Made by a program: the position numbers and the translations under genes
Assembly: GCF_001514205.1 (NCBI RefSeq)
Contig: NZ_KQ948781.1
Coordinates: forward strand, 124,001-188,000
DNA: 64,000 nt
Source of the DNA: Streptomyces griseoruber
Lineage (GTDB): Bacteria > Actinomycetota > Actinomycetes > Streptomycetales > Streptomycetaceae
Reading direction: 5' to 3'
Part shown: positions 17,183 to 25,559 of the stretch, piece by piece
How positions within the stretch are numbered: the first letter of the stretch is position 1
How the letters are laid out: each line of letters opens with the position of its first letter
The notes under the pieces: model-generated
The model's input: only the letters and a program-made list of their open reading frames with translations
Database searches by the model: none
What the model was told of the DNA's origin: nothing

Positions 17183-18223
17183 ATGCCGATCCCCGAACAG
17201 CGTGTCCTCGTCACCGGCGGGTCCGGCTTCATTGCCGGGCACTGCATCCTCCAGCTGCTGGAGCAGGGATACCTCGTGCACGCCACCGTCCGCTCTCTGA
17301 AGCGTGAACCTGCTGTGCGTGCGGCCCTCACCGACGCCGGGATGACCCGCGGCGAACGTCTCAGCTTCGTCGCCGCAGACCTGAGAAGCGATGCCGGATG
17401 GGCCGACGCCATGAGCGGATGCGATTTCGTCCTCCACGTGGCCTCGCCCCTGCACACCGGGAAGGTCAAGAACGAGCAAGACGTCATCAGCCCGGCCCGC
17501 GAGGGCACCCTGCGCGTGCTGCGCGCAGCACGCGACGCAGGCGTCAAGCGGGTGGCGATGACCTCGGCGTTCCACGCGGTCGGCTTCGGACACAAGCACA
17601 CCGACCGCACGTTCACCGAAGACGACTGGTCGGTGCTCGACGGACCAGGCGTGGACGCCTACGGCAGGAGCAAGATTCTGGCGGAGCGCGATGCCTGGGA
17701 CTTCGCGGCCTCACAGGGCGGTGCCATGGAGCTCGTGACGCTGCTGCCGGTCGCGGTCATGGGCCCCGTGCTGGGCACGCAGATCTCGGGCGCCAGCCAC
17801 ATCGTGCAACGCAGCCTCAACGGCGACATGCCGGGCTATCCGAACATGTGGGTCCCCATCGTCGACGTCCGTGACGTGGCTCAGGCCCACGTCGCAGCCA
17901 TGACCAGCCCTACTGCCGCCGGTCAGCGGATCCTGCTCGCCAGCGGACCGGCGCTGTCCATGCACCAGATCGGATCGATCCTGCGATCGCATCTCGGCGA
18001 CGCCGCCCACCGGGTGCCGACCCGCACCATCCCCGACATGGTGGTCCGGCTGGCTGCTGTCTTCTCCGCGGAGTTCCGGCCGGTCGCAGCAGACCTCAAC
18101 TACGTCAAGAAGGTGTCGGACGACCGGGCGCGTCGTGTATTGGACTGGCAGCCCCGGTCAACGGAAGAAGCCATCATCTCCTCCGCCCGCAGCATGCTCG
18201 CCAAGAAGCTCATCAAGAGCTGA
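17183..18223 (+). CDS. extended SDR, dihydroflavonol-4-reductase-like aldehyde/ketone reductase (pair 2)
   Basis: A 346-residue NAD(P)-dependent reductase of the DFR/cinnamoyl-CoA reductase group. It has an N-terminal VLVTGGSGFIAGHC, HVASPLHTG, the catalytic Ser/Thr region AMTSAFHAVGFG, YGRSK near 156 and LLPVAVMGPVLG. ATG 17183 follows GGAAGTGAGGG. It is divergent from the MmyB-type regulator and presumably controlled by it. As in the other four pairs the enzyme is a Rossmann-fold oxidoreductase, but here of the extended rather than classical type. Substrate unknown. Confidence 0.88.
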   Translation: MPIPEQRVLVTGGSGFIAGHCILQLLEQGYLVHATVRSLKREPAVRAALTDAGMTRGERLSFVAADLRSDAGWADAMSGCDFVLHVASPLHTGKVKNEQDVISPAREGTLRVLRAARDAGVKRVAMTSAFHAVGFGHKHTDRTFTEDDWSVLDGPGVDAYGRSKILAERDAWDFAASQGGAMELVTLLPVAVMGPVLGTQISGASHIVQRSLNGDMPGYPNMWVPIVDVRDVAQAHVAAMTSPTAAGQRILLASGPALSMHQIGSILRSHLGDAAHRVPTRTIPDMVVRLAAVFSAEFRPVAADLNYVKKVSDDRARRVLDWQPRSTEEAIISSARSMLAKKLIKS

Positions 18224-18369
18224 CGGTCGTGCGACGGAACCCCTCGGAGGTCGTTCCCTCCCTCAAAATGCGCTTCCTCCTGTATTTCTCGGCACGGATT
18301 CGTCGCTCAGTCGGGGCTGATGGAGTGGATGTGACACATGGGCTGCACGAGGCGACAGCTGGGACGGGG

Positions 18370-18690
18370 TGCGGCTTGCGCCTGTCTCGCTGGTGGACCC
18401 GTTCATCCAGCTCGTTCTGAAGATCAACACCCGCGCGGAGCGGAAGGTCGACAAGGAGCTGGACGCCGAGCTGAAGAAGATCCGGGGCAAGGACGGCGAC
18501 CTGGTGGGCAGAGAAGCTCACCGATGCGGACCGGCGGGCACTGTCCCCACTGTTGTGGACCCACGTGGACCCATACGGCCGGTTCGAGCTGGATATGAAC
18601 AGTCGTCTGGACCTGGACCTGGACCTGGCCGTCTCGGTAACGGTGCCCGGCCCTCGCCATGCGCAGCCGTTCGAGACCGGATCTCCGATG
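18370..18690 (+). pseudogene. remnant of a second Tn3-family transposase gene
   Basis: Two pieces of a TnpA unlike the one at 13100 are joined out of frame. IQLVLKINTRAERKVDKELD is a mid-protein segment, and after an internal deletion comes TDADRRALSPLLWTHVDPYG with FELDMNSRLDLDLDL, the C-terminal end. The triplicated GACCTG in RLDLDLDL looks like slippage. It shows that an older Tn3 element lay inside or next to the ancestor of this transposon. Confidence 0.7.
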
Positions 18691-18703
18691 GCAACTTGCC
18701 GCT

Positions 18704-19648
18704 TCAGGCTTCGTCAGCGAGTGTTTCTTTCGCGTCGGAACCCGCGCCGACGTCTCGGCTCTGGATCGTTGCGGCCGCACGGTGCAGTTCAGTGAGCACC
18801 ATCCGGACGGCTCGCCGTGCCGCACGTTCAGGGCGGTGGAGCACATCGATACGGCGTCGGGTGTGCACGCCGCTGAGCGGTCTGAGGATTACTGCGGGGT
18901 GCGGGCGTGTGGTCCAGCGGGGCATCAGGGCCAGGCCGCCTCCGGCGGCAACGGCTTCGGCGACCACCGCGAATTCGTTGATGCGATGGACGATGTTGAG
19001 CCGCCGGTTCGCGGCGGTCGCGATGGCGTCGATGGTGGCCATCAGCGGGAAGCCTTCGTTGACGGTGATCCAGGGTTGATCCGCGACGTCTCCCGGCGTG
19101 AGGCGTCGCTTGGCGGCCAAGGGGTGGTCGGTCGGCAGGGCGATGTCGAGCGGTTCACGCAGCAGCGTGCTGGTGGTGACCGTAGTCGGCCACGGTGGCG
19201 CTTGGTCGAGACGGTGGGCAAGTACGAGGTCGTAGTCCCGGGTCAGTCGCGGGAAATGGTCTTGCGCGACGTCCTCGTCGGCGAGCGAGAGCTGCGGGCG
19301 TCCAGGGCCGGCCTGGGCAAGCAGCAGTGGGAAGAACGAGGCGGCCGCACTGTGGAAAGCCGTTACCGACACTTCTGCGTCCGGCTGGTCGACGAACTCC
19401 TCAATGGTGTGCCGTGCTCTGGCCAGCGCGGTCTCCACCTCGATCGCCGCACTGGCCAGGGCTTGCCCGGCATCGGTGAGCACCAACCGCCGTCCGTCAC
19501 GTTCGGTGAGTGGGACCGGGATCGAGCGTTGCAGCAGCCGTAGCTGTTGGGAGATTGCCGAGGGAGTCATCAACAGCACCTCGGCGGTCGCGGTGACGCT
19601 TCCCAGCTCGCCGAGCTCCCGCAAGATCTGCAACTGCCGTTCATTCAT
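18704..19648 (-). CDS. LysR-family regulator
   Basis: A 314-residue LTTR. The N-terminal winged HTH is MNERQLQILRELGELGSVTA then SAISQQLRLLQRSI, with LTDAGQAL ending the domain. The effector domain shows DYDLVLAHRL, IALPTDHPLA, VNEGFPLMATID and AVAAGGGLALMP. ATG 19648 is used; upstream in-frame codons run into the promoter. It is divergent from the nitrilase (82 bp apart), the classic LTTR arrangement, with an AT-rich palindrome between. It probably activates the nitrilase-dehydratase unit in response to a pathway compound; the ligand is not known. Confidence 0.9.
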   Translation of the reverse strand: MNERQLQILRELGELGSVTATAEVLLMTPSAISQQLRLLQRSIPVPLTERDGRRLVLTDAGQALASAAIEVETALARARHTIEEFVDQPDAEVSVTAFHSAAASFFPLLLAQAGPGRPQLSLADEDVAQDHFPRLTRDYDLVLAHRLDQAPPWPTTVTTSTLLREPLDIALPTDHPLAAKRRLTPGDVADQPWITVNEGFPLMATIDAIATAANRRLNIVHRINEFAVVAEAVAAGGGLALMPRWTTRPHPAVILRPLSGVHTRRRIDVLHRPERAARRAVRMVLTELHRAAATIQSRDVGAGSDAKETLADEA

Positions 19649-19666
19649 CCTCTCAGTGTAGTGATG

Positions 19667-19683
19667 CTTCAGGATTATTGAAG
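19667..19683. promoter_or_regulatory. LysR-type operator candidate
   Basis: CTTCAGGATTATTGAAG: inverted arms CTTCA/TGAAG around an AT-rich centre, 19 bp upstream of the lysR ATG and 47 bp upstream of the nitrilase ATG. Dyad and position fit an LTTR site. Confidence 0.55.
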
Positions 19684-19729
19684 AACCTCGCACTTGGCTT
19701 CAGGGTGGAGGCAATGCATTCTCACAGGT

Positions 19730-20755
19730 ATGACCAGTGACGACAGCACTTACAACAGCCCGGACACAGGTCCCGGCCAGGCGAGTGTCGTTCGGGCAGG
19801 CGTGGTGCAGGCCGCCCCGGTTCCGTTCGATCCGGTGGCCACGTTGCGTGTGGTGGAACGGTGGCTGTCCGAGGCAGCCGAGCGGAACCTGGATCTCGTG
19901 GTGTTCCCTGAGGCATTCATCGGCGGGTACCCCAAGGGATCGGCGTTCGGGGGTGTGGTGGGCGACCGGACCACTGTCGGACGAGACGAGTTCGCCCGGT
20001 ATTGGAACGGCGCCGTGGAGGTGCCCGGCCCGGTCACGGACCGCCTGGGCGAACTGGCGGCCGGTGCCCGCACACACCTGGTCATCGGCGTCGTCGAACG
20101 GGAATACGGCACGCTCTACTGCTCGGTCCTGTTCTTCTCCGACACAGGAGCCTTGCTCGGGAAGCGGCGCAAGCTCATGCCTACCGGCGCCGAGCGGATG
20201 ATCTGGGGGTTCGGCGACGGCTCAACCCTTGATGTGCACCGTACGAAGCTCGGACGGCTCGGGGCCGTGATCTGCTGGGAAAACATGATGCCCGCGACGC
20301 GGATGGCCATGTATGCGCAAGGCATTGAACTGTACTGTGCGCCGACAGCGGACAGCAGGGAAAGCCACCACGCGACCATGCGCCATGTCGCCATGGAGGG
20401 CAGGTGTTTCGTGCTGGCGGCGAACCAATGCCTGCGCACGAGGGACTTCCCGGCGGATCACCCCACGCCGTACGGTGACGACCCGGAGCAACTCATCTCC
20501 CGGGGCGGCAGCAGCATCATCGGCCCGCTGGGCGAAGTGCTGGCCGGGCCCGTCCTGGATCAGGAGGTCCTGCTGACCGCGGACCTCGACATGGGACTGA
20601 TCCCGCGCGCTCGCTACGACTTCGACCCCGTCGGCCATTACGCGCGGCCCGACGTCTTCCGCCTCCACGTGGACACCACGGCCCGCCGCGCCGTACAGAC
20701 CAACGACAGTCTGAGCCCATCCCCCTCGGCCGACCTGCCCACCACGTTCACCTAG
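19730..20755 (+). CDS. nitrilase (carbon-nitrogen hydrolase)
   Basis: A 341-residue nitrilase-superfamily enzyme with the full catalytic triad: Glu61 in VVFPEAFIGGYPKG, Lys148 in GKRRKLMPT and Cys182 in VICWENMMP. The CWENMMP context and length are of true nitrilases, which turn an organic nitrile directly into the acid plus ammonia, rather than amidases. ATG 19730 is preferred over an in-frame ATG at 19694, because the latter lies in the operator region. A PLP-dependent dehydratase follows 77 bp downstream. The pair, with its LysR regulator, forms a compact catabolic module inside the transposon. Confidence 0.93.
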   Translation: MTSDDSTYNSPDTGPGQASVVRAGVVQAAPVPFDPVATLRVVERWLSEAAERNLDLVVFPEAFIGGYPKGSAFGGVVGDRTTVGRDEFARYWNGAVEVPGPVTDRLGELAAGARTHLVIGVVEREYGTLYCSVLFFSDTGALLGKRRKLMPTGAERMIWGFGDGSTLDVHRTKLGRLGAVICWENMMPATRMAMYAQGIELYCAPTADSRESHHATMRHVAMEGRCFVLAANQCLRTRDFPADHPTPYGDDPEQLISRGGSSIIGPLGEVLAGPVLDQEVLLTADLDMGLIPRARYDFDPVGHYARPDVFRLHVDTTARRAVQTNDSLSPSPSADLPTTFT

Positions 20756-20832
20756 TCGCGTGCCACGCCTGACGGCACGACCGATATGCCCATCCTCACT
20801 CAGAGGTATCCCGGCTCCCTTGGACACCGCCC

Positions 20833-21795
20833 ATGAACGCACAGCCCGTCACCATCCCCTCCTTGAACGACATCGCGTCTGCAGCCAGACGGATCCGCAA
20901 CGTAGTGCGCCGCACACCCGTGATACAGGTGGCGGCCGGGGAACTGGACGTGCCCATCCCCGTCAATCTGAAGCTGGAATTCCTCCAGCACACCGGCTCC
21001 TTCAAAGTCCGCGGCGCGTCCAACGCCCTCGCCCTCCTGCGCGCCGCGGAACGCGGCGCGCCGACCGCCGGCGTCTGCTGCGCGTCGGGAGGCAACCACG
21101 GGGCCGCCGTGGCCTGGGCGGCGCGCGAAGCGGGCCTGCCCGCCACCGTGTTCGTGCCCGACTTCTCACCCAGGACCAAGACCGACGTCATCGAATCCCT
21201 CGGCGCACGCCTGCGCCGCGTCGAAGGCTTCTACGCCGACGCACTGGCAGCCAGCCAGGACCATGCCCGCCACGAGGGCGCCTTCCACATCGACGCCTAC
21301 GACGACCCGCAGACGGTGGCAGGGCAGGGCACGCTCGGCCTGGAGCTCGCCAAGCAGGTACCGGAGGGGCAGCCCGTGCTGGTCGGGTGCGGTGGAGGAG
21401 GCCTGTACGCAGGGGTCGCCCTGGCGCTGGACGGACGCAACCGCGTAACCGCAGCCGAACCGTCCTCAGCGCCCTCGCTCACAGCAGCGCTGGAGGCAGG
21501 GGAACCGGTGGACGTGGAAGTCGGCGGGATCGCCTTGGACAGCCTGGGTGCCCGCCGGGCGGGCCGCATCGCCACCGCTGTCGGCCTCTCGCTCGGCATG
21601 AAGACCCTCACCGTCGCAGACGAGGACATCGCCGCCGCCCGCGCACTCCTCTGGCAGCGGCTACGCATCGTGGCCGAACCCGGCGGAGCCACCGCTCTCG
21701 CCGCGCTGCTCGCCCACCCCGAACACTTCCCGGACGGGGCCACCGTCGTCGTCTCAGGAGCCAACACAGCACCCTCGTCGAGTATCGGCTGCTGA
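20833..21795 (+). CDS. PLP-dependent threonine/serine dehydratase-like protein
   Basis: A 320-residue fold-type II PLP enzyme. Lys58 in TGSFKVRGASNA is the Schiff-base lysine, CASGGNHGAAVAWAAR the substrate loop and GCGGGGLYAGVALA the phosphate-binding loop. SGANT near the C-terminus is the usual ring-contacting Ser. Length matches short catabolic dehydratases without an ACT domain. The last residues (APSSSIGC) differ from relatives and the frame ends where transposase debris begins, so the tail may have been replaced by a neighbouring insertion. Probably an amino-acid deaminase; a role downstream of the nitrilase is inference. Confidence 0.85.
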   Translation: MNAQPVTIPSLNDIASAARRIRNVVRRTPVIQVAAGELDVPIPVNLKLEFLQHTGSFKVRGASNALALLRAAERGAPTAGVCCASGGNHGAAVAWAAREAGLPATVFVPDFSPRTKTDVIESLGARLRRVEGFYADALAASQDHARHEGAFHIDAYDDPQTVAGQGTLGLELAKQVPEGQPVLVGCGGGGLYAGVALALDGRNRVTAAEPSSAPSLTAALEAGEPVDVEVGGIALDSLGARRAGRIATAVGLSLGMKTLTVADEDIAAARALLWQRLRIVAEPGGATALAALLAHPEHFPDGATVVVSGANTAPSSSIGC

Positions 21796-21900
21796 GATTG
21801 GTGTTCAACCTCGGCCGTTCACCTGACCCGCTGATCTTGGTTCGTTCCCGGGACAGCAGGGCGGCCGTTCTTCACGCTTCGAGGTGTCGAGCAACGTCGC

Positions 21901-22175
21901 GTGGAGGAACGGCCGCTGGTGAAGAGTCCCGCCGCTGAACAGTCTGCTGACGCCGCGTTGGGTGTTCTGTCCCACTTTCGTGTCCAGTTCCACGACTGCC
22001 TCTACACCCGGGCGGATGCGCTCTTCGAGCTCACCGACGCGGTGCTGTGCTCGGACGGCCCGGTAACGTCGCTGATCGACTTGACGCTCACGGCCGAGCA
22101 CCGGCGTGAGCACGGAGCCATGTACGACGCGGTCAACCACGGCTGGCTGGAACCGCGCCGCCTGCGCAGGCTACT
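21901..22175 (+). pseudogene. N-terminal fragment of an IS701-type transposase
   Basis: Starts at a GTG at 21901: EERPLVKSPAAEQSADAALG then LSHFRVQFHDCLYTRADALF, LCSDGPVTSLIDLTL and HGAMYDAVNHG, the beginning of a common Streptomyces transposase. It breaks off after the NHG segment, before any catalytic residue. Insertion debris next to the dehydratase stop. Confidence 0.6.
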
Positions 22176-22249
22176 GGTACGGCAGGCCCTGGGGACCGAA
22201 CAGAAGATGAAGGGTCTGTATCCGGACAACCAACTGGTGCGGATCAACG

Positions 22250-22560
22250 GACGGAAGGTCCTCTACCACCTGTCCGGCCTGAGGCTGCGGGTCAGCAGCG
22301 CCACCGACCCGCCCACCATCTCTACCCAGAGTCGGCCGTGGACCGTGTGGGGATCATCCAGCAGCTCTACACAGCTGGTCTCGGCAGCCGCCTGATCGCG
22401 GTCCTCCGGCCCGCCATCGACGCCCGCCACGTCGACCCCGAGCTGCTGCAACGCTTGCTCGACGAGCGCTCCCGTATCAAAGCGAAGGTCGCCGAATTGC
22501 AGGACGCGGGCCGCCGCCTCGACATGCTGATCAATCTCGCCACACACCCGGGTAAGGAGT
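22250..22560 (+). pseudogene. MerR-family regulator remnant
   Basis: YPESAVDRVGIIQQLYTAGL then LRPAIDARHVDPELLQRLLD and ERSRIKAKVAELQDAGRRLD read as the second half of a MerR protein (end of the HTH plus dimerisation coiled coil). The N-terminal HTH is missing or out of frame. A MerR regulator was probably lost during rearrangement. Confidence 0.5.
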
Positions 22561-22627
22561 CGTGCCCCACCTCGCTCGACCATGCGGTAACTCGGGAATC
22601 CGCCTCAGCCTGACCACCGGGAGATCT

Positions 22628-22755
22628 GTGCCTGTCCCGCCATCGTGGCTGACCGAGCCGCTCTGGGATCAATCCTCCGCGCTGTTGCCTGAGCGCCGAC
22701 TTGCCACCCACCCCGCCTGCCGGGCTGCCATCGCCAACGCATCAGCGACCGGATG
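22628..22755 (+). pseudogene. N-terminal fragment of an IS5-type transposase
   Basis: GTG 22628: VPVPPSWLTEPLWDQSSALL, then, after a frame change, GCHRQRISDRM. This is the start of a short IS5-group transposase. It ends exactly at the SDR stop codon (22757), so the SDR tail or the IS was trimmed there. Confidence 0.5.
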
Positions 22756-22756
22756 G

Positions 22757-23452
22757 CTACCAGACGACCGGGCCAGTCCTGTCGAAGAAGCCGCCGGTCG
22801 GGCCGTCGGCGCCGATCGAGGCCATACGGACGATGATCTCCGTGCCCTCCTCGAGGGTCTGAGTGCCCGAGTGACCGTTGAGGTCGGTGGCGGTGTAGCC
22901 GGGGTCGACGGCGTTGAACCGGATGGCGGGGAAAGCCTTGGCGTACTGCGCGGTGACCATGACCAGCGCGGTCTTGGAGGAGTTGTAGTCCAGCGCCGTC
23001 ACGTGGAACTCCACCCGGCTGGGGTCGGAGGTCGCCGCCAGCGAGCCCAGACCGCTGCCGACGTTGACGACGACCGGGGCACTGCTCACTTCCAGCAGCG
23101 GCAGGAAGGCGTGCGTGACGCGCACGACGCCGAAGACGTTCGTGTCGTACGTGGTCGCCATGTCGGCCCCGGTGACCTCGCCGACCGGCTTGCGCGCGCC
23201 CACGATCCCGGCGTTGTTGACCAGGACGTCGAGACTGCCGGCGTCCGCGCGGACGAATTCGGCGGCAGTCTTGACGGAATCCTCGTCGGTGACGTCGATC
23301 TGAACGAAGCGGGCGCCGAGCCTCTCGGCCGCCTCCCGACCGCGGTGTGCATCGCGTGCCCCGACGTAGACGGTGTGCCCGGCCTCGGTCAGGCGCCGGG
23401 CGGCCTCGAAACCCAGGCCCTTGTTCGCTCCAGTGATCAATGTGGTGGTCAT
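22757..23452 (-). CDS. short-chain dehydrogenase/reductase (pair 3, in transposon)
   Basis: A 231-residue classical SDR: TLITGANKGLGFEAARRL (cofactor loop), VYVGARDAHRG, NNAG, GSGLGSL with the catalytic Ser region and YNSSK as the catalytic Tyr/Lys. It belongs to the carbonyl-reductase-like group with PGYTATDLN. ATG at 23452. Its 3' end abuts an IS fragment but the C-terminus GGFFDRTGPVVW looks natural. Divergent from the MmyB-type regulator at 23586 (133 bp), which probably controls it. Confidence 0.88.
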   Translation of the reverse strand: MTTTLITGANKGLGFEAARRLTEAGHTVYVGARDAHRGREAAERLGARFVQIDVTDEDSVKTAAEFVRADAGSLDVLVNNAGIVGARKPVGEVTGADMATTYDTNVFGVVRVTHAFLPLLEVSSAPVVVNVGSGLGSLAATSDPSRVEFHVTALDYNSSKTALVMVTAQYAKAFPAIRFNAVDPGYTATDLNGHSGTQTLEEGTEIIVRMASIGADGPTGGFFDRTGPVVW

Positions 23453-23530
23453 GTGTTCACTCCGTGCTCGGTGGGGTGGTGACGCCTCCACCCTCCCCGC
23501 ACCACGCACGGACAGGCAGTGCCCGCCTCA

Positions 23531-23553
23531 GCCAGTGGACTGGCAGTACCAGG
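23531..23553. promoter_or_regulatory. operator candidate of MmyB/SDR pair 3
   Basis: GCCAGTGGACTGGC (23531-23544) is a perfect 6-bp inverted repeat. GTACCAGG follows at 23546-23553, 40 bp upstream of the regulator ATG. The same octamer is 41 bp upstream of the regulator at 35245, again next to a palindrome. Confidence 0.5.
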
Positions 23554-23585
23554 CTGTCCGGGCACGGCAACGCGATACTGGGACG

Positions 23586-24443
23586 ATGAGCGAATCCAGG
23601 GAACTGGGCAGAGCCCTGCATGGCTGGCGGGACCGGATCGCCCCCGCAACCGTCGGCCTGCCCGCGGGCGGAGTACGGCGAGCCGCCGGACTGCGCCGCG
23701 AGGAACTGGCCCAGCTCGCCGGCGTGTCGGTGGACTACATCACCCGCCTTGAACAGGGCCGGGCCACCTCCCCGTCGACGCAGGTCATGTCCGCGCTGGC
23801 CCGCGCCCTGCGGCTGTCGGCAGCCGAGCGCGAATACCTGTATCTCCTCGCGGGCCAGCCGGCGCCGGGCCCCGGGCAGCTGTCGGCGCACATCCCACCA
23901 GGGGTCCGAAGGCTGCTCGACCAGCTGGACGGCTCACCCCTGAGCGTGCATGACGCCGCCTGGAGCCTGATTCTGTGGAACCCGTTGTGGGCGGCCCTGT
24001 TCGGAGACGCATCCGCTCTGCGCGGACGCGAGCGCAACATCGTCTGGCGGCACTTCGCCGGCCTGCCCAGCCGGGTCAGTCACACCCCCGAGCAGGAGGC
24101 CCGGTTCGAGGCGGCCGTGGTCGCCGATCTCAGGGCGGCCACCGCCCGCTACCCCGCCGATGCCGGCCTGCGCTCCCTGATCAAGGACCTGCGGGGCGTC
24201 AGTACCAACTTCGTACGTCTGTGGGACACGGGCATCGTGGGCGTCCATGAGTCGGACACCAAGACCGTCCATCACCCTGACGTCGGCACACTCACCTTCG
24301 ACTGTGACGTGCTCATAGCTCCTGGCAGCGATCTGCGCGTCGTCGCCTATACCGCCGCTCCCGGCAGCGACGCCGCCGACCGGCTCCGGCTCCTCAACGT
24401 CATCGGAACCCAGACCATGACCGAAGACGGCACCCCGGGATAG
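23586..24443 (+). CDS. XRE-family regulator with MmyB-like domain (pair 3, in transposon)
   Basis: A 285-residue regulator. HTH RRAAGLRREELAQLAGVSVD with YITRLEQGRA (about 34-60); MmyB-like domain with AWSLILWNPLWAALFG, RHFAGLPSR, HHPDVGTLTFDCDVL and the end GSDAADRLRLLNVIGTQ. ATG 23586; a longer in-frame extension upstream would overlap the operator and was not used. Divergent from the SDR at 22757-23452. Confidence 0.88.
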   Translation: MSESRELGRALHGWRDRIAPATVGLPAGGVRRAAGLRREELAQLAGVSVDYITRLEQGRATSPSTQVMSALARALRLSAAEREYLYLLAGQPAPGPGQLSAHIPPGVRRLLDQLDGSPLSVHDAAWSLILWNPLWAALFGDASALRGRERNIVWRHFAGLPSRVSHTPEQEARFEAAVVADLRAATARYPADAGLRSLIKDLRGVSTNFVRLWDTGIVGVHESDTKTVHHPDVGTLTFDCDVLIAPGSDLRVVAYTAAPGSDAADRLRLLNVIGTQTMTEDGTPG

Positions 24444-24680
24444 CAGTCGGCAGGGGCATCCCACCCCCTTGGCCCGCAGCCCGGTGTACCGGCCACCGAC
24501 GACGGCTCACTGTCAACCCCGACGAGAGGTCGCCAGATGGGCGTGCCTTCATGGTCGTGGGTTCGGGCGTTCGTCCCAGCGATGGGTGGTCCATGCCCAT
24601 CGGATCAGGCTTGGACAAAACCCTGCCGCCGACCCCCGCCGTTGCCTCGCGGTTCGCCGGCTGGAAGCTCACCGGCCGCG
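24444..24680. other. unassigned stretch inside the transposon
   Basis: No gene or element end recognised. It joins the pair-3 regulator to IS5 debris. Confidence 0.35.
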
Positions 24681-24681
24681 G

Positions 24682-24893
24682 AAGGCCGGGAGCGGCGCAG
24701 TGAGCGGCAGCAACTCCCACTGGTAGCCGGTCCGGTTCTGGTACCGCAGCGCGTTGACGATCTCCCGCATCGCGTAGCGCCCCTGGTGCCTGGAGATCGA
24801 CGGACGCCGCGCCTTCCACGCCGCGATCAGCGGCTCGATCACGACCCATTCGGCATCGGTCAGGTCGGTCTTGTACGCCTTGCGCTCACCCAC
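24682..24893 (-). pseudogene. IS5-family transposase N-terminal fragment
   Basis: GTG 24893: GERKAYKTDLTDAEWVVIEP, then RPSISRHQGRYAMREIVNAL and RYQNRTGYQWELLP, the highly conserved start of an IS5-family transposase. After WELLP the sequence diverges; no catalytic Asp is present. Confidence 0.75.
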
Positions 24894-24898
24894 CGCCC

Positions 24899-25513
24899 CA
24901 GCCCAACACTGGCCGAGAACCAGATCGCCGCCCTGTGGCGCCTGGACGTCGCGCTGCGGGAGAAGACACAGTGGAAGATGCTCTACGAGTCCGCCGCACG
25001 GGCCGACGAGGTGCTGTGCCTGAACGTGGAAGACCTGTACCCGCAGGACAAACGCGGGAAGATCACTGCCAAGGGCGGGGCGACGGGGTGGATTCACTGG
25101 CAGTCCGGCACCGCCCGGCTGCTGTCCCGACTCATCGCCCATCGTACCCGCGGCCCGCTGTTCCTCACCGACCGCAAGGCCCCTGCCTGGACGTCGACGT
25201 TGGATGTGTGCCCCGAGACCGGCCGGGCCCGGCTCTCCTACCGCCGGGCAGAGGAGATCTTCGAGGAGAACATCCGGTTGTTGGCCAACCCGCTGGCTTC
25301 ACCTGAGGACATCGAGGACCTGGACGGCTGGACTCTGCACCGACTACGCCACAGCGCCCTGACGCACGACGCCGAGGACGGCACCTCCACCCCGATGCTG
25401 CTGGCCCGCTCCCGCCACGCCTCGGTCCGTTCAGGAGCGATACGCCCGACCCGGAGTCGACGCGGTCGCCCGTCACGTCGCGGAACGCGACCCGGCCGCG
25501 CGTCGCCGCACGT
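24899..25513 (+). pseudogene. tyrosine integrase, N-terminally truncated and frameshifted
   Basis: Catalytic domain of a Streptomyces tyrosine recombinase: ENQIAALWRLDVALREKTQW, KMLYESAARADEVLCLNVED (catalytic Arg), RLSYRRAEEIFEENIRLL and WTLHRLRHSALTHDAEDG (HxxR). A frameshift near 25427 separates it from its normal end, YARPGVDAVARHVAERDPAA. The N-terminal DNA-binding half is missing, replaced by IS5 debris. The stop lies 10 bp from the right inverted repeat, so this gene formed the right end of the transposon. Confidence 0.75.
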
Positions 25514-25522
25514 GACACTTAT

Positions 25523-25559
25523 CGTTTGCGGCTGGTGACAGCGTTCTTACCGGCACCCC
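25523..25559 (-). repeat. right terminal inverted repeat (37 bp)
   Basis: Exact complement of 12973-13009. Followed at 25560-25564 by CACAC. Confidence 0.95.

Larger units (their letters stand above)
12973..25559. mobile_element. Tn3-family transposon, 12,587 bp, with metabolic cargo
   Basis: Both ends are defined at base resolution. Perfect 37-bp inverted repeats begin GGGGTGCCGGTAAGAACG at 12973 (left) and end at 25559 (right, complementary), flanked by CACAC. A full-length Tn3-type transposase lies next to the left end. The cargo is an MmyB regulator with a reductase, a LysR-nitrilase-PLP dehydratase unit and an SDR with another MmyB regulator. Between these lie remnants of a second Tn3 transposase, IS701/IS5-type transposases, a MerR protein and a tyrosine integrase. 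I found no serine resolvase. The insertion disrupts an MFS transporter gene whose frame is restored by precise removal. Confidence 0.95.

Noticed and set aside
12973..25559. Serine resolvase gene or res site in the transposon
   Set aside because: Both strands were read for resolvase signatures; none found. The only site-specific recombinase is a broken tyrosine integrase fragment.
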